Source of the DNA: Toxonevra muliebris
Taxonomy: Eukaryota > Arthropoda > Insecta > Diptera > Pallopteridae
Reading direction: 5' to 3'
NCBI GenBank assembly: GCA_963691655.1
Contig: OY829327.1
Coordinates: 86,130,019 to 86,194,018 of the forward strand
DNA length: 64,000 nucleotides
The position numbers and the translations under genes were made by a program. Below the pieces are notes generated by a model. It searched no databases. It worked only from the letters and a program-made list of their open reading frames with translations, and was not told the DNA's origin. This document shows, piece after piece, positions 36,501-47,978 of the stretch (the stretch's first letter is position 1; each line of letters opens with the position of its first letter).

Positions 36501-39500
36501 CATATTTGTCTCTCTTCACTTTCACTGCAACTTATCGACCACGCTCGGCCTCAATTTGTTCAAAATTTGTGAAGATCGTCAGTTCAAAGAATATATAATA
36601 CATAGAAGGCGCATCTCTCAAAATTTTTCCAAAATATGTCGCTTTCGTTTCAGGTACGGGCGGTCGTAGTAAAGAGGAAGAGCAAAACCACTCAGTTATT
36701 TTGCTTTTACTCTCTCCCATGCACTCTCATGGTGTTTTTTTTCTTAGGTTCTCTCACATCGTTATAGAGTGCCGCCAAGTGAGACTGCATATAGTTTCAT
36801 AGGAATGGTTTTTTTGCTTTTAATATGTAGGCCCATATGTTTCCTTTTTTTTGTGTTGCTGCCGAGTATCAATATTGTTTTCCCACCTAATTGATTTTTT
36901 TTTTCAATTTGTACCCAAAATTATGGTCGTCGCAAAATTATTTTTTGGTAATATTTTTTTTTTTTTTGGATTCGAAAAAGCATAAAAAGTTTAAATCAAT
37001 CGGTGTTTGCATTTCAAAAAACAAAATATTTCAAAAAAACTTCTTGACATTAAAGTTGAAACTTTAACTCATATCGTCCCAACGTTCAATTAATCGAACA
37101 GCAACTTTGAAAATTCGTCAAAAATACATTTACAAAGTTTCCCAGTGATTACACTGTATAATATTTTTATATATATTAACTTTAAAATTGCATTTAAATA
37201 ATTTAAAAATATTGTTTTCACCTGATTTCAAGGTTCATCTGGCTGTTCATCCCTTTTTTGGAAGGTGGGTTTGAAAATCAACAAAAAATAGTAAAATTAA
37301 TTATTTTGCATTGAAATGACAAATTCGCCTAGATAAAATAACAAACTTAATGTGAAAATTACAGCTTCACCGGTCCTTATATATTTCCAGAGGCTACAGC
37401 AGACCAAACTTTTGCAAAAAAAAATGTATGCAAAAATAGGCAGAATTCAACAAAAATGCATTTTTTTCTGTTTTTAAATGCATTTTTTCTGTGTATAGTA
37501 ACTTCTAAAGTAATGTGTTAAATATATTTGATCCCAGGGAATACTTGTTGTTCATGATATAGCGCAGAAATTTTTTTAATTTTTGTTACACCTGGTCACC
37601 TTATTTTCTTGAAGTAAGCCAAAAACTACTATAGCCTATAAAATGCAGAAAATCTTTTATTTTTTATTTTTTTAAGTACTAAAATTTCTTATTGAAGACG
37701 TGTGAAAACTAAGTTTTGAAAATTTTCCAACTTGAATTATGGTATCTAGTACCGGAACGATATGGGTTAAACACGTTCTTCTCAAAATGTGGTTATTGAA
37801 GTCGGTGACCACGCTTCTTCAACAACTACTAAACCAATTATCTTTAAATTGAATATGCTTTTTCAATACATAATAATCTGGAGATTAATGGAAGGATTAT
37901 TTTTATGCAAAACCATTTTTTTTTTACAATTGAAAAATCAGCGTTTGTTAGTGAAAATCGATCTGTTGACAGTTGACCATTTTGTTAAATATGTATATTT
38001 TTTCAAATCTTTCGATCAATCACTAGATAATCTTATAATAAAAGTAAATCCATTTCATTTTTGGATTTCAAATGATCTAGATTTGCAAAATATTGATCAC
38101 CGCAAACATGTTTTCCAAAAAGGCCAATTTCTATTCGAATGTTTTCGAAATAAATTTGTTAAAGTTAAGTTCAATACATGTACTTCTAGATAATAAATAG
38201 TTTTTTTAAAAAACTTTAGTAGTTTCACTAGAAAAAATTCTTGAAAAATTCCTATTTTTTCGCGTCACAACTGGGGATTTGAATTTTATAATCCGTGACA
38301 TACATAAATACTGCTAAATAATGAAATACCAGCTCATATTGCAAGCACCAAAAAAAAAAAAAAAAACATAAAAAAACGAAAACACAAAACTTCTCCCTTT
38401 CATTAAACAAAGACAACAACAAAAAGAAACAAATTATTGCAACCCATTGCTTTTATGAGGACAACTCAATTTTGAGAGTAAATTGGAAGCAGTTATGGCT
38501 CCATAGAACAAAATTTTTGTACAAATAAATTTGTACGTGATGCGCCCTAAACCCTATTTAGTTTTTGCATTAGTTGCAACAACAGTGATGTACAGTTTGA
38601 TTAAATGACGTGAGAGCAGAATCGAACCCGTTTGCAAAGGCGTCAGGAGACCCTTAAATGATTTTAATTATCTTTCTAACAACAAATTAAGTGGATATAT
38701 GAAATCAGATTTTGCATTAGAGTTTAACGAAATATGCTACGAATGTTTTTGATCAGGCGTAGGGATGTGAAAATTTCTACTATATGAAGGGAGGCTGCTT
38801 TGCATTTGCTGTAGGTTTTTGTGTGTGATAATTTTGCTGTAACATGTTTTCGTTTTGGTTTCCCTGTTTTCGCTACATATGTACCATAGGTACATACAAA
38901 TTAAAGCAATGTGCCGTTGTATGATGTAAATAGCAGAACCAACGGCAGCAAAAGGTTGCTGCACTTCTACAAGCAGCAGCAGCAGCAGCATCAGCATAAA
39001 TGAACACACACTGGAGACAGTTTGACGCAGGTATGGAAATCATGCTGATGGTGTAAAAATGACTAACAGCCTGATGGGCTGAGACTTAGAAGTGTATTTG
39101 ACAAACATATACATATAAATGCATTCACAAAAAAAAAAAAAAAAATATTTTGATGTAACGGCAATTTATAAATATTCAAATAAATATTAATTATAACTGC
39201 AATTACTTTCCATAGTACATTTAAAACTCTATTAAAACCATCTGTGGATAGCAGAAAAAAAGGAATAAACAAAAATGCTCTTAGCATATTTAAGTTTTTC
39301 TTTTTTCTGTTTTCACTGCTACTTATCGAGTGCATAATTACATTTTGGTAGCTTGACACAAAAAAAAAAAAAAAAAAAAAACAAAACGTTCATATTTTAT
39401 TCAGTATTTTCAGCTCTTGAGATATTAAATTGCAATTTAATTAAAACCGCTCAAAAACGCTCAAGTGTTTTTGACATTATTTTCTTTTCGTTTTTTTTTT

Positions 39501-40028
39501 TTTTATTATTTTGTCGCGAGCAATTCTCCAATTTTCAGTTTTATTTCATTTTGGTGTATGCGTTTGTATGTGCTGAACATTTTGTGCATAGAGCGAATGC
39601 CGCGTGCGTCAAGGGCACTGGAACACAGGAACAGGATATGACATTCTTAATGTGGAACAGATGTGCTGCTGCTGCTGCTGCTACTACAATAATTACAAAA
39701 TGTTTTATATAAAAATATTATTATTATTATCATCTCACTCAAGGGACTAATTTGAAGTTGAAGATGAAAGGAAAAAAAAATAAAACGAACGAAAACTGGA
39801 TGAAGTAAAGTAATACGTTCAAGTGATACAGTAAGCAGCAACGAAAACTATGCAACACCCACACACTTGAAAGAAATAATTGCACAAAAAAGCAACGAAA
39901 AGTACAGATAATGTCGGAAAACTATATTTAATTTTTCGATTAAAACTAAAAACTTTTAAGGAATATTAACTTCACATAAGAGTATCAAAAGAATTATTAA
40001 GAAGCATGGAAAAGTGATAGCAGCCTTC
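36501..40028. other. AT-rich noncoding DNA
   Basis: No gene was recognised. A CAG run lies at about 38973-38990 and GCT at about 39664-39682. The longest frame, 134 codons at 37789-38193, has no recognisable motif and is set in AT-rich DNA (see rejected items). Confidence 0.5.
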
Positions 40029-40032
40029 TTAA

Positions 40033-40512
40033 CCCTTTCTTCTCAACTTTTTTATTGGTGTGTAAAAAAAATTTTTCTTGTTTTATATTCGTAGATTCGG
40101 ACTTTGTTAAGAATAAAAACCAAAAAATATATGAAAGAAGTTTTTGGGAACGATTTTCGATAAATGCATAAAAGAATTAAAAATTCGAAAAAAAAGTTTA
40201 ATTTTAAAATTTTTTTTTTTTTGTGAAAAAAACAACTAAGATTTATTTTGCAATGCGCCATAAACTTTAAGTTTAGAAAATACTTTTGCAAATACACTTG
40301 TTCACTAAGTATAAAAGGTGAAAATTTAAAAAATTTTTGGAATTTGGGTTAATTTTTACTAAAGTCAAGTATACAGAATTTTGTTGTTCAGTGGCCTATA
40401 GTAAAACTTCATGGGCAACATATTTCTTGAACATATCAACCCTCGTAATGGGTCAAAAAAGGAACTTCTTCGAAAAAGGCAAAAAAGACCCATAATGGTG
40501 GGTGCCAAAGGG
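40033..40512. mobile_element. Possible piggyBac-like MITE
   Basis: TTAA at 40029-40032 and 40513-40516 brackets a 480-bp segment that starts CCCTTT and ends AAAGGG. piggyBac-type elements insert at TTAA, and many have CCC-starting termini. Only six terminal bases pair clearly, so support is weak. The left end resembles the left end of 55074-55586 (both have cttttt-attgg about 15 bp in). An alternative right end is AAAGGGTTAA near 42715-42724. Confidence 0.35.
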
Positions 40513-40730
40513 TTAATGTGTAGCAAGAAAATATTCTACGGAAAATTCTACTATAAATTGTTCAACATATAAACAAGCTCTGATGCAAAACTAACAAGTT
40601 ACCTGATAGTTTATTATACTTAATCTGTTAGAAATTGGAAAACTTTGGCCATACGTAAAAAAGAAATTTGACCCATACTTTTAAAACGCCGAGACATGTA
40701 TAATTTTTTTTAGAGTTTTATCAGCATCCC

Positions 40731-42197
40731 TACCCAAAATTAATGGTACCTCGCTTTGCCTTAGCAAGCGCGTCAAATATTTAGGGCTTGTTCTTGATCC
40801 TAAACTTCAATGGAAAGCTAATATAGCAGAGAGAGTACGGAAAGCCTCTTGCGCTCTCTACTGCTGTAAGAGGGCATTAGAAACAAGATGGGGTCTTCAA
40901 CCTCGAGTCACTTCCTGGCTCTATTCAGCAGTGGTCGAGCCTAATCTTCTTCTGGTGGTCAGCTACTGCAAAGGCGGTCAACCTTAAACCACTGGATAAG
41001 GTTAGAAGAACGGCAGCCATATTGATTACTGTGGCTATCCGTACTACCTCCACAAAAGCTCTCTTCGCAATCCTTCATTGGTTGCCAACTTCACTTCTGG
41101 TTAAGCAACAAGCTAATTTTAATCCACGATACGTCCGTACCAACTAACGTAGACTACATTTGCTCTACCCCTAATTTAAACCACACGTTCTTCACCCATA
41201 TCCCCAGTAGAGAGGAATGGGTTAATGACGAGGTGGTCACTGACAATTCAATTGACATCTATACAGATGGATCCAAATCGGAGGAAAGAGTCGGCTGTGG
41301 CATCTTCTCTAGTAAGTTAGATCTCAGACTCTCTTTCCGACTTCCTGACCATTGCAGCGTCTTTCAGGCGGAAGTAATGGCTATCTATCAAGCGTCCAAG
41401 TGGCTTATTCGCAACGATTCATTCGATACGAATATCCGCATCTACACGGACAGCCAAGCAGCAATCAAGTCCCTTGGCGGTGTTTTTACTACATCAAAGC
41501 TTGTTCTCGACTGCCGATCTTCACTCAACATTTTGTCGAGTCACTCGCAGGTCCATCTATATTGGGTGCCTGGACATATGGATATTTCAGGTAACTGCAA
41601 TGCCGACGAGTTAGCAAAACAGGGCTCGCAACTTACAGATATATCACCTACCTGCACCATTGGTGTCCCTCTTACGTCTATTAAATTAGCCATTAAGCAA
41701 AACTACCTTGAGAAAGCAAAAAGATCCTGGGTAGCGGAGCATACCTGTGGTATTACCAGGCTAACATGGACCACTATGGACAATAGACGAACTAGACAGC
41801 TTCTCAACCTTAGCAGAAACTCCATCAGCATTACGACTTCGGTGCTCACGGGGCACTGCATAATGGGGAGACATGCTGCACGACTAGGACTGCCATTCAA
41901 TGACTTCTGTCGGGGCTGCGGCTCTGAGGAGGATGAAGAAACAGTCCTCCATTTCATGTGCGAATGCCCATCCCTGGCCAGGAGGAGACTAAAACTCCTG
42001 GGCTCATCTTTCTTCACTAGTCTGTCCGAGCTATCATCCGTAAATATTAAGGACATAGCCAGATTCATTATGGAATCCTCATGGTTCTCCAATCCGTAAA
42101 TGGGGGAGTCGCACCGTACTGTGGTATCACAATGAGCCTAATTATGTGCTTAAGTGTGCTTTCAAGCAGAAGGCTCCCACTCCAACCTAACCTAACC
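40731..42197 (+). mobile_element. LINE B: 5'-truncated non-LTR retrotransposon with 12-bp target duplication
   Basis: The target duplication tatcagcatccc is perfect at 40719-40730 and 42198-42209. The insertion starts inside the RT thumb region (KYLGLVLDPKLQW is readable at about 40768-40806), runs through RNase H to a TAA at 42097-42099, then has a 3' UTR of about 98 bp ending in CCTAA repeats (42183-42197). The part before about 41100 has frameshifts. 5' truncation plus a target duplication is the hallmark of target-primed reverse transcription. Its last about 80 bp are shared with the SINE at 53100-53417. Confidence 0.92.
41233..42099 (+). pseudogene. LINE B ORF2 C-terminus: RNase H plus CCHC-like tail
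   Basis: A frame of 288 codons, open further upstream to about 41110 without a start of its own. RNase H residues are in order: YTDGS (Asp about 12), FQAEVMA (Glu about 47), YTDSQAA (Asp about 73), and VPGHMDISGNCNADELA (His about 115, Asp about 125). The usual GNE triplet reads GNC here. The tail has CRGC at about 226-229, then H about 240 and C about 245, the conserved Cys/His knuckle of RNase H-bearing LINEs. Compared with LINE A the domain order is the same but identity is low, so these are different families. The fragment lacks endonuclease and most of the RT and cannot act alone. Confidence 0.87.
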
Positions 42198-42209
42198 TAT
42201 CAGCATCCC

Positions 42210-43506
42210 CTTTCAAAACATTGTTATTTTTTCTATCACAATTTTTTTAACACCCGCAGAAAATAATTCTAAAATCATCAGACAATCATGTCTTTTGTAC
42301 ACAATAGTAACCAAATTATTTTTTGTACATTAGAGTTGCGTGAATTTGTACACTATAAGTACATTTTTTTAAGCAGGTAAAACATTTTTTTTAACTCCTT
42401 TTTCTTTAAGTTATTAATTTTGTATTATGAAATGAAGTTTTAAATTTCGGTTTAAACTATTATAATTGAAAAAAAAAAAAGTTTATATACTTGCTCAAAA
42501 TTTTAAACTTAGTACTTTCACTTCGTAAATTCACACAAATGTAATCAAATAAAAAAAAACTGTACTCCCGTTTTTGCTCAAACTTAAATTATAAAGAGAA
42601 AAAACATGCTTGATTTAAAAAATAATTTTTTATTTTTAAAATTCCCGATAGGTTTGAAATGAAAAGTAGTGAAATATGAACATTTTTTTGTACAATATAT
42701 TAGCCAAAAACAACGAAAGGGTTAATCATATTTTCGATGATGATTAAAGACCAGGGCAATAGGCACAGTAAATGAACATGGAGTAAGATTTCTTTTCTCA
42801 TTATAATTCCTCCGTTTATAGAAATATTTAAATTAAGCTTTCTTTTCTCATTTAAAAACTAAAGAATTTTTTACTTATGCCAACATTCCTTGCTGCGCAA
42901 AAATATCAAATATCAAAACTATGCGATTGAATATTTTTTTGTTTATTTTCATAAGAAGCAAAGAAAGGCGGTAAAATCCGAAGTAAATCCTTCGTGATTT
43001 AATCTTTTCACAGAAAAAGAGCTAGAGAGCAAAAATAAAAAGTCAGAATCTCAAAAGAAAATTACAAAATACTAAATCAAAATAAGCGTCCTCTTTGCTC
43101 TTCATTATATCTCTCTCTCTCTCTCTCTCTCTCACTTTCTCGCTCTTACTCTTTCCTAGCCTCTGTCAGCCAATTCATCTCCCAAATCCGCAAAAGAGCC
43201 GCACAAAAAGTATTTTACGCTTGTTACTTTAGGTTTTTCCAGGTTTCTCTTCTTCTGGTGCTGCTTCCTTGTAGGTACATCGCAGCAGCAAAAACTAAAT
43301 CCAATGCACTGTGTCCCTTTACCAGCTGCAGGCATTTTGGTGTTGTTAATGCGCACGTTACAGCTGCGGTTACTTTTTTGCGTCACCCGCAATCAACCAT
43401 TTTTTCTCCTACTTTTATTTAAGTAACATTTTCTTACTTTTGCGTTTGTTTCGTGCTAGCTAGTTGCCTTTTTTATACATACTTGTATGCATACCTAACA
43501 GTGTGC

Positions 43507-43544
<38 letters not shown>

Positions 43545-44411
43545 AACCTGTAGATAGCGCTTCCGGTATTTTTGCATTAGTTGCAGACGTTTTTCAAAGT
43601 ATCTACCATAACTTTTTATAAAATGAAAAGTTTTTTGTTTTGTTAATTTTTTCATATTCTTTTTTTGTGGTGGTTTTCCCTTCGGCACCAACGCGAGAAA
43701 CAGAAAGAAATGTAGAAAATATGAAGAGGTAATAAAATGAAGTACTCGCTGTGAGGTGCACACTTACTTTAAAAAATAAATAAAATTTTGCACCGTTTAC
43801 GTCATCATTCGTGTTCAAGTTCCAAGACACCTACAACTACATAGTACTAACTAACTACTGCAAAAAAAATAAAAACGCATTCAAGCATTTTCCATGTGGC
43901 GAATGTGGGATCTGAACTGAAAAGCACGAACAATTTTAGTAACTTTCAGTCAGTTAGTTGGACTAAAAAGAGAGTTTTGAAAAATGTTTGAAGTATTCTC
44001 CAAGAATATTGCAAATTTAATGGTGAAGTTGAGAGTTTTTATTATTGAGGTTGCCAAGAAAAAAAGTACTTCATTTATTGCAAGTAATGCAATTTTATTA
44101 TAATTTAGTTCAGTTGATTTTTATTTTTTGTTATAATAAAAGGAGTTTCCTTAGGAAAGGTAACCGAGGAGCAATACAAGAAAATGTATCCTGAGGAAAT
44201 CTTAAAATCAAGGAGATTGTATTTTAAAAGTTACAGATTCAAAATTGTGGCATTTTGTTTATATCAAAAATGTCTCGATTTAAATAGTATAAGCCATGAC
44301 AGAATAGAGTCAACGATTACAAAAACTTACAAATATGTTTCTCACAGTTGCACACCTTCATATATTTCATTGAGGGGAAAACATTTCTATAAGATGAAGA
44401 TGGACTATGTA
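42210..44411. other. AT-rich noncoding DNA with CT and TA microsatellites
   Basis: A CT run lies at 43111-43133 and a TA run at 43509-43538. Short ORFs overlap these runs or are AT-rich. No gene was recognised. Confidence 0.55.
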
Positions 44412-44413
44412 TA

Positions 44414-45701
44414 CAGGGTGACAATTGTAAAGTGACGCAAGTTTAATACTCTGCAGCAAGCTTTGCCATTTACCGTTACTTTAATTTAAAAAGCAAATTC
44501 ATTCATCATTGGCTTTGCTTTTAATTTCATTTGAATTTTTGTCATTACATTTTGAAATTTCCATAAAAATGGACAAGGAAAATATTCGTCGTGAAATTAT
44601 GCAATTTCATTTGGCAAATTATAGTAGCCGTCAAATTGCAAAGGCTTTAAATTTGTCAAGTCGTACGGTAGACCGAGCTATTATTCGATATAATGAAACT
44701 GGGGGTTTTGGAGATAGAGACCGGGAAAAATTTTCAACAGTTGCCACTACTGGTTTAACAGAAAAAATTCGTAAACGAATCAAGCGAAATCCAAGGCGCT
44801 CAATGAGAAAAATCGCTAAGGAAGTGGGAGTAAACCGTGAAACAGTGTGAATCATTGCAAAATCAAAGCTTAATCTTAAGCAGTACAAGCTCCGAAAAGC
44901 TCAAGATCTGACACAAAAAAAGAAAGATTTGCGACTGCAAAGATGCAAGGCGTTGCTACGCTCCTCCGTGTTAAAAAATGTTGAAAATATCTTGTTTACA
45001 GATGAAAAAATTTTCACGGTTGAACAACATTTCAATGCGCAAAATGACTGAATGTGGCTAACATCATCATCGCAACAAAATAGGACTGTTGGCCGAGTTC
45101 AAAAGCCAGCTTCCGTTATGGTATGGGCTGGAGTTTCCGCTAATGCCAGAGCCCCTCTAATATTCATTGAAGAGGGTGTTAAAATTGACCAGGTTGTTTA
45201 TCGGAGCATTTTAAATGAACATGTTCTTCCCTGGGCCCAAGATACATTTGGAAATGAAAACTGGACTTTCCAGCAAGATTCTGCATCTTCCCACATGGCA
45301 AAATTAACGCAAACATGGATAAAAGACAATTTTTTTGGATTCATAACATCTCAAGAATGGCCACCATACTCCCCAGACTTGAATCCAATGGACTACTCTA
45401 TTTGGAGTATTTTAGAGAGTAAGGCTTGTGCATCTCAACACCACAGTCTGGAGTCGCTAACAAATTCATTAGAGAAAGCCTGGACTGAAATTGATCAGGA
45501 AGTCCTGCGGCGAACAGTCCTACGATTTCCGGATCGATTGAAGGCATGTGTGCAGGCTAAAGGAGGTTATATTGAATGAGGTGGGGTTCAAATGAATGCT
45601 TATATATTCAGCAATGTTAACACTTAATTGTACTTAATGGAAGTACGTCCTTTTGAAAATAACTGCTGAAATGTGTGCGTCACTTTACGATTGTCACCCT
45701 G
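44414..45701 (+). mobile_element. maT (DD37D) element, copy A, full length
   Basis: The element is 1288 bp, with TA at 44412-44413 and 45702-45703. TIRs of 26 bp lie at 44414-44439 and 45676-45701, start CAGGGTGACAA and end AAAGTGACGCA, and differ at one position. It encodes a DD37D transposase with two nonsense codons. Copy B (61561-62535) is the same element minus 313 bp. The size difference is exactly 313, so no other length change separates the two copies overall. Confidence 0.92.
44569..45579 (+). pseudogene. maT transposase with two CGA-to-TGA stops
   Basis: A single frame runs from the ATG at 44569 to the TGA at 45577-45579, broken only by TGA at 44848-44850 and TGA at 45049-45051. 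At both sites copy B has CGA (Arg), so each is a C-to-T change at a CpG. The N-terminus has two helix-turn-helix motifs (RQIAKALNLSSRTVDRA and MRKIAKEVGVNRETV). The catalytic triad is FTDEK, QQDSASSH and PYSPDLNPMDYSIW. I count 37 residues between the second and third Asp, the maT (DD37D) spacing. Apart from the stops the protein is complete in length (about 336 residues) and recently inactivated. Confidence 0.9.
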
Positions 45702-45716
45702 TAAATCAGGGGTGCA

Positions 45717-45854
45717 CAGTTGTCTTGAAGTAGCAGCAAGTATGATCAAAAAGAACCAAACCAAATATTATACAGAATTGTTCCGAATTCTTCCAGAATC
45801 TTAAATTTGGTTGAGTTCACTTTGACCATATTTGCCGCTGCTTCAAGACCGCTG
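45717..45854. repeat. Short palindromic MITE-like repeat
   Basis: Left end cagttgtcttgaagtagcag and right end ctgcttcaagaccgctg are imperfect inverted repeats of about 30 bp enclosing a 138-bp unit. The left about 90 bp recur in reverse orientation at 47882-47967. Together the two stretches flank DD37E copy 2. The start CAG and end CTG resemble hAT-type ends, but no 8-bp duplication is evident. Confidence 0.5.
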
Positions 45855-46293
45855 AGAGACCTTGTACTGAAAAAAATACGATATTGCGACGATAAAAGAG
45901 CCAAAATATATGGAATTTTTTAAAATTAAAGCAATTTTTTTCAAAAGTTTTTTGCAAAATGTTGTTATTTTCCAAATACGGGTTACGAATTATCGCGATT
46001 CTATTGTATAAAGATTCGTCTACCTAAATATAAACTCATAATTAAAAAAATCAATTTTTTTTTAATTTTGAGACGGCTTATTTTTATTAAAAATAAATAT
46101 TTTTAAAAAACTTTTTTTTTTTAATCCCTCTAAAATTAATGCTCTATAATAAAAAAGTTTTAAACAGAAAATACCACCCCTAAAAAATTGAAAAAAAAAT
46201 CGTTTAAAGAATTTTTCTCATGGAAATTTTGTACAAAATTGTCAGCTTTTCGATCAAAACATGGTTAAATTTTACACGCAGATCAAAACTTTC
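45855..46293. other. AT-rich noncoding DNA
   Basis: Nothing recognisable between the palindromic repeat and DD37E copy 2. Confidence 0.5.
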
Positions 46294-46295
46294 TA

Positions 46296-47581
46296 AAGCG
46301 CGGTTCACGCAAAATTAGCACGCAGGAAAGTTGCTGTATCTTTTTAACCAGAACACTCAGAATAACAAATAATGCATTAAATGAAAGGTTTAATATTGTG
46401 TTTTAATACTATAATATTAAAAGATTTAAATTTCTTTGTTGTGCAAAAAGTTCCGGGTATTCCTTTTAATGGACACCATCAACCTTTGAACATCCGCTCT
46501 GGATACTTTTGCGGCTATTTGGTTCCATTTTAGAGTAACATTGAATTCACATTTTTGACAATACCTGCATTTTTCTTCAACTTATATTTTGTAATAGCCC
46601 AGTATTTTTCGATCGATCGAAGCTGGGGGCAATTGGGTGGATTCATATATTTGGGCACTACATCTACTTTATTTGTCTGATACCAATCCATGGTTTTCTT
46701 AGAGTAGTGGCAACTGGCTAAATCAGGCCAAAACTTCACTGGCAAATGGTGGTGACGAACAAATGGCAATAGTCGTTTCGAAATGCACTCTTTGATGTAA
46801 ATATCAGACGTCATAGAAGAGGATGTCACAAATGCCCTGGATTTGAGACCACAACTGCAAAAAGCCTCCCACACCATTGCTCTCTTTGCAAATTTATCCA
46901 TTTTTATGTACTTGAATTTTGAGGGTACATTGCCACGATTCGTTGTCATATAAAATTTTTGACCTGGAAGCTGTTTAAGATCAAATTTTACGTATGATTC
47001 GTCATCCACAATAATGCATCCATTGAATTTGGTTAAAACATTATCATAAAGAAGACGAGCACGTTTTTTGGCCCGCAAATTCTGTTTGTCTGTTCTATTT
47101 GGATATTTTATAGCACGATAGCACTTTAGCCCAGCTTTTATGCGTATTCGTCTAGCAGTACTTTTGCTGGTATTGAATTTTTTGGCACGATCGCTATCCG
47201 ATAGTCCGGGATTGCTTTTGATGGATCTCAAGATCTTTGCCTTTCATTTTAGGTTGGTGGTTCCCGTTTTGTTCACAACTTTTTTAGCTCTTTCAACACT
47301 AAGAGTTTCTTTATATCGTTTTATAACTCTACATACCGTTCTTTTGGAGATATTTAACACTTTCGCAATCTTTGAACCAGACCATGACGGATTTTCAATA
47401 AATTTGTTCGCAATCAATTTCTATTTGCAGCTTCCATTGTGCACACAATCAATCACTAACTTGCGATCAATTAATATGAAAAATTTATCAACTAAAGGTA
47501 ACGGTATTGTTAACAAATCCCAGTGTTGTTCTTATGACTAGGGGCAACGTGGTGACCACAACAAAGCGTGCCAATTTAGCG
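46296..47581 (-). mobile_element. DD37E-type Tc1/mariner element, copy 2, one TIR damaged
   Basis: Same family as 4511-5802, in reverse orientation. The 3' terminal repeat (46296-46323, starting AAGCGCGGTTCACGC) is intact next to a TA at 46294-46295. At the 5' end only the inner 16 bp of the repeat survive (gcgtgccaatttagcg, 47566-47581), and the outer about 12 bp that should carry AAGCGCGGTTCA are lost. Loss of one transposon end would normally prevent mobilisation. The 5' leader and coding sequence closely match copy 1. Confidence 0.87.
46426..47437 (-). pseudogene. DD37E transposase, broken (copy 2)
   Basis: The start codon is at 47437-47435. A one-base loss in the A-run at codons 6-8 shifts the frame and gives an early TGA. 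A second lesion is an in-frame TGA at 47246-47244, where copy 1 has TTA, next to a two-codon length difference. From about 47240 to 46530 the frame is open (233 codons) and contains VDDESYV, WPDLASCHY and RSIEKYW, plus the SCGLKS segment that copy 1 lacks. It ends at NSMLL with the same CT-duplication frameshift as copy 1. The tail then reads in another frame to a stop at 46428-46426. The two copies share one lesion and each has private ones. Confidence 0.87.
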
Positions 47582-47881
47582 TTTTAAGAACAAAATATTG
47601 ATAAGAACAATTACTTAAAATTCAATAATTTAGAAGTTATCAACGAAGCTATTTACCTTTTTAAAGCCTGTTTTTAAGCCTTTGATTCAAAACCGACTGT
47701 GTATTTTCCACTAGAGACCCCTATATCTTTTTCTAAATCTTATTTTTCTCATATAATCTTTCAGAAAATCCACTAAAAGAAGAAAAAAATCAAACTTTGC
47801 ACATTTCATATATCACGTAGGCAAACTAATGTATATATATATAAATATTTCGTATAAAGGATCAGGTACGATTTCAGGGTT

Positions 47882-47967
47882 TGAAAATTTAAGATTCTGG
47901 AAGAATTTGGAACAATTCTGCTTAATATTTGATTTGGTTCATACTTGCCGCTGCTTCAAGACCGCTG
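47882..47967 (-). repeat. Inverted partial copy of the 45717-45854 repeat
   Basis: On the minus strand this starts cagcggtcttgaagcagcgg and runs colinearly with 45717-45806 through gaattgttcc and ttcttccagaatctta, with one indel of about 10 bp. It therefore forms an inverted pair with the copy at 45.7 kb around DD37E copy 2. Confidence 0.6.
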
Positions 47968-47978
47968 TGGGTGGCCAC

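Noticed and set aside
37789..38193. 134-codon open frame on the plus strand
   Set aside because: No recognisable domain, signal peptide or neighbour. It is set in AT-rich DNA where such a length can occur by chance, so not reported as a gene.
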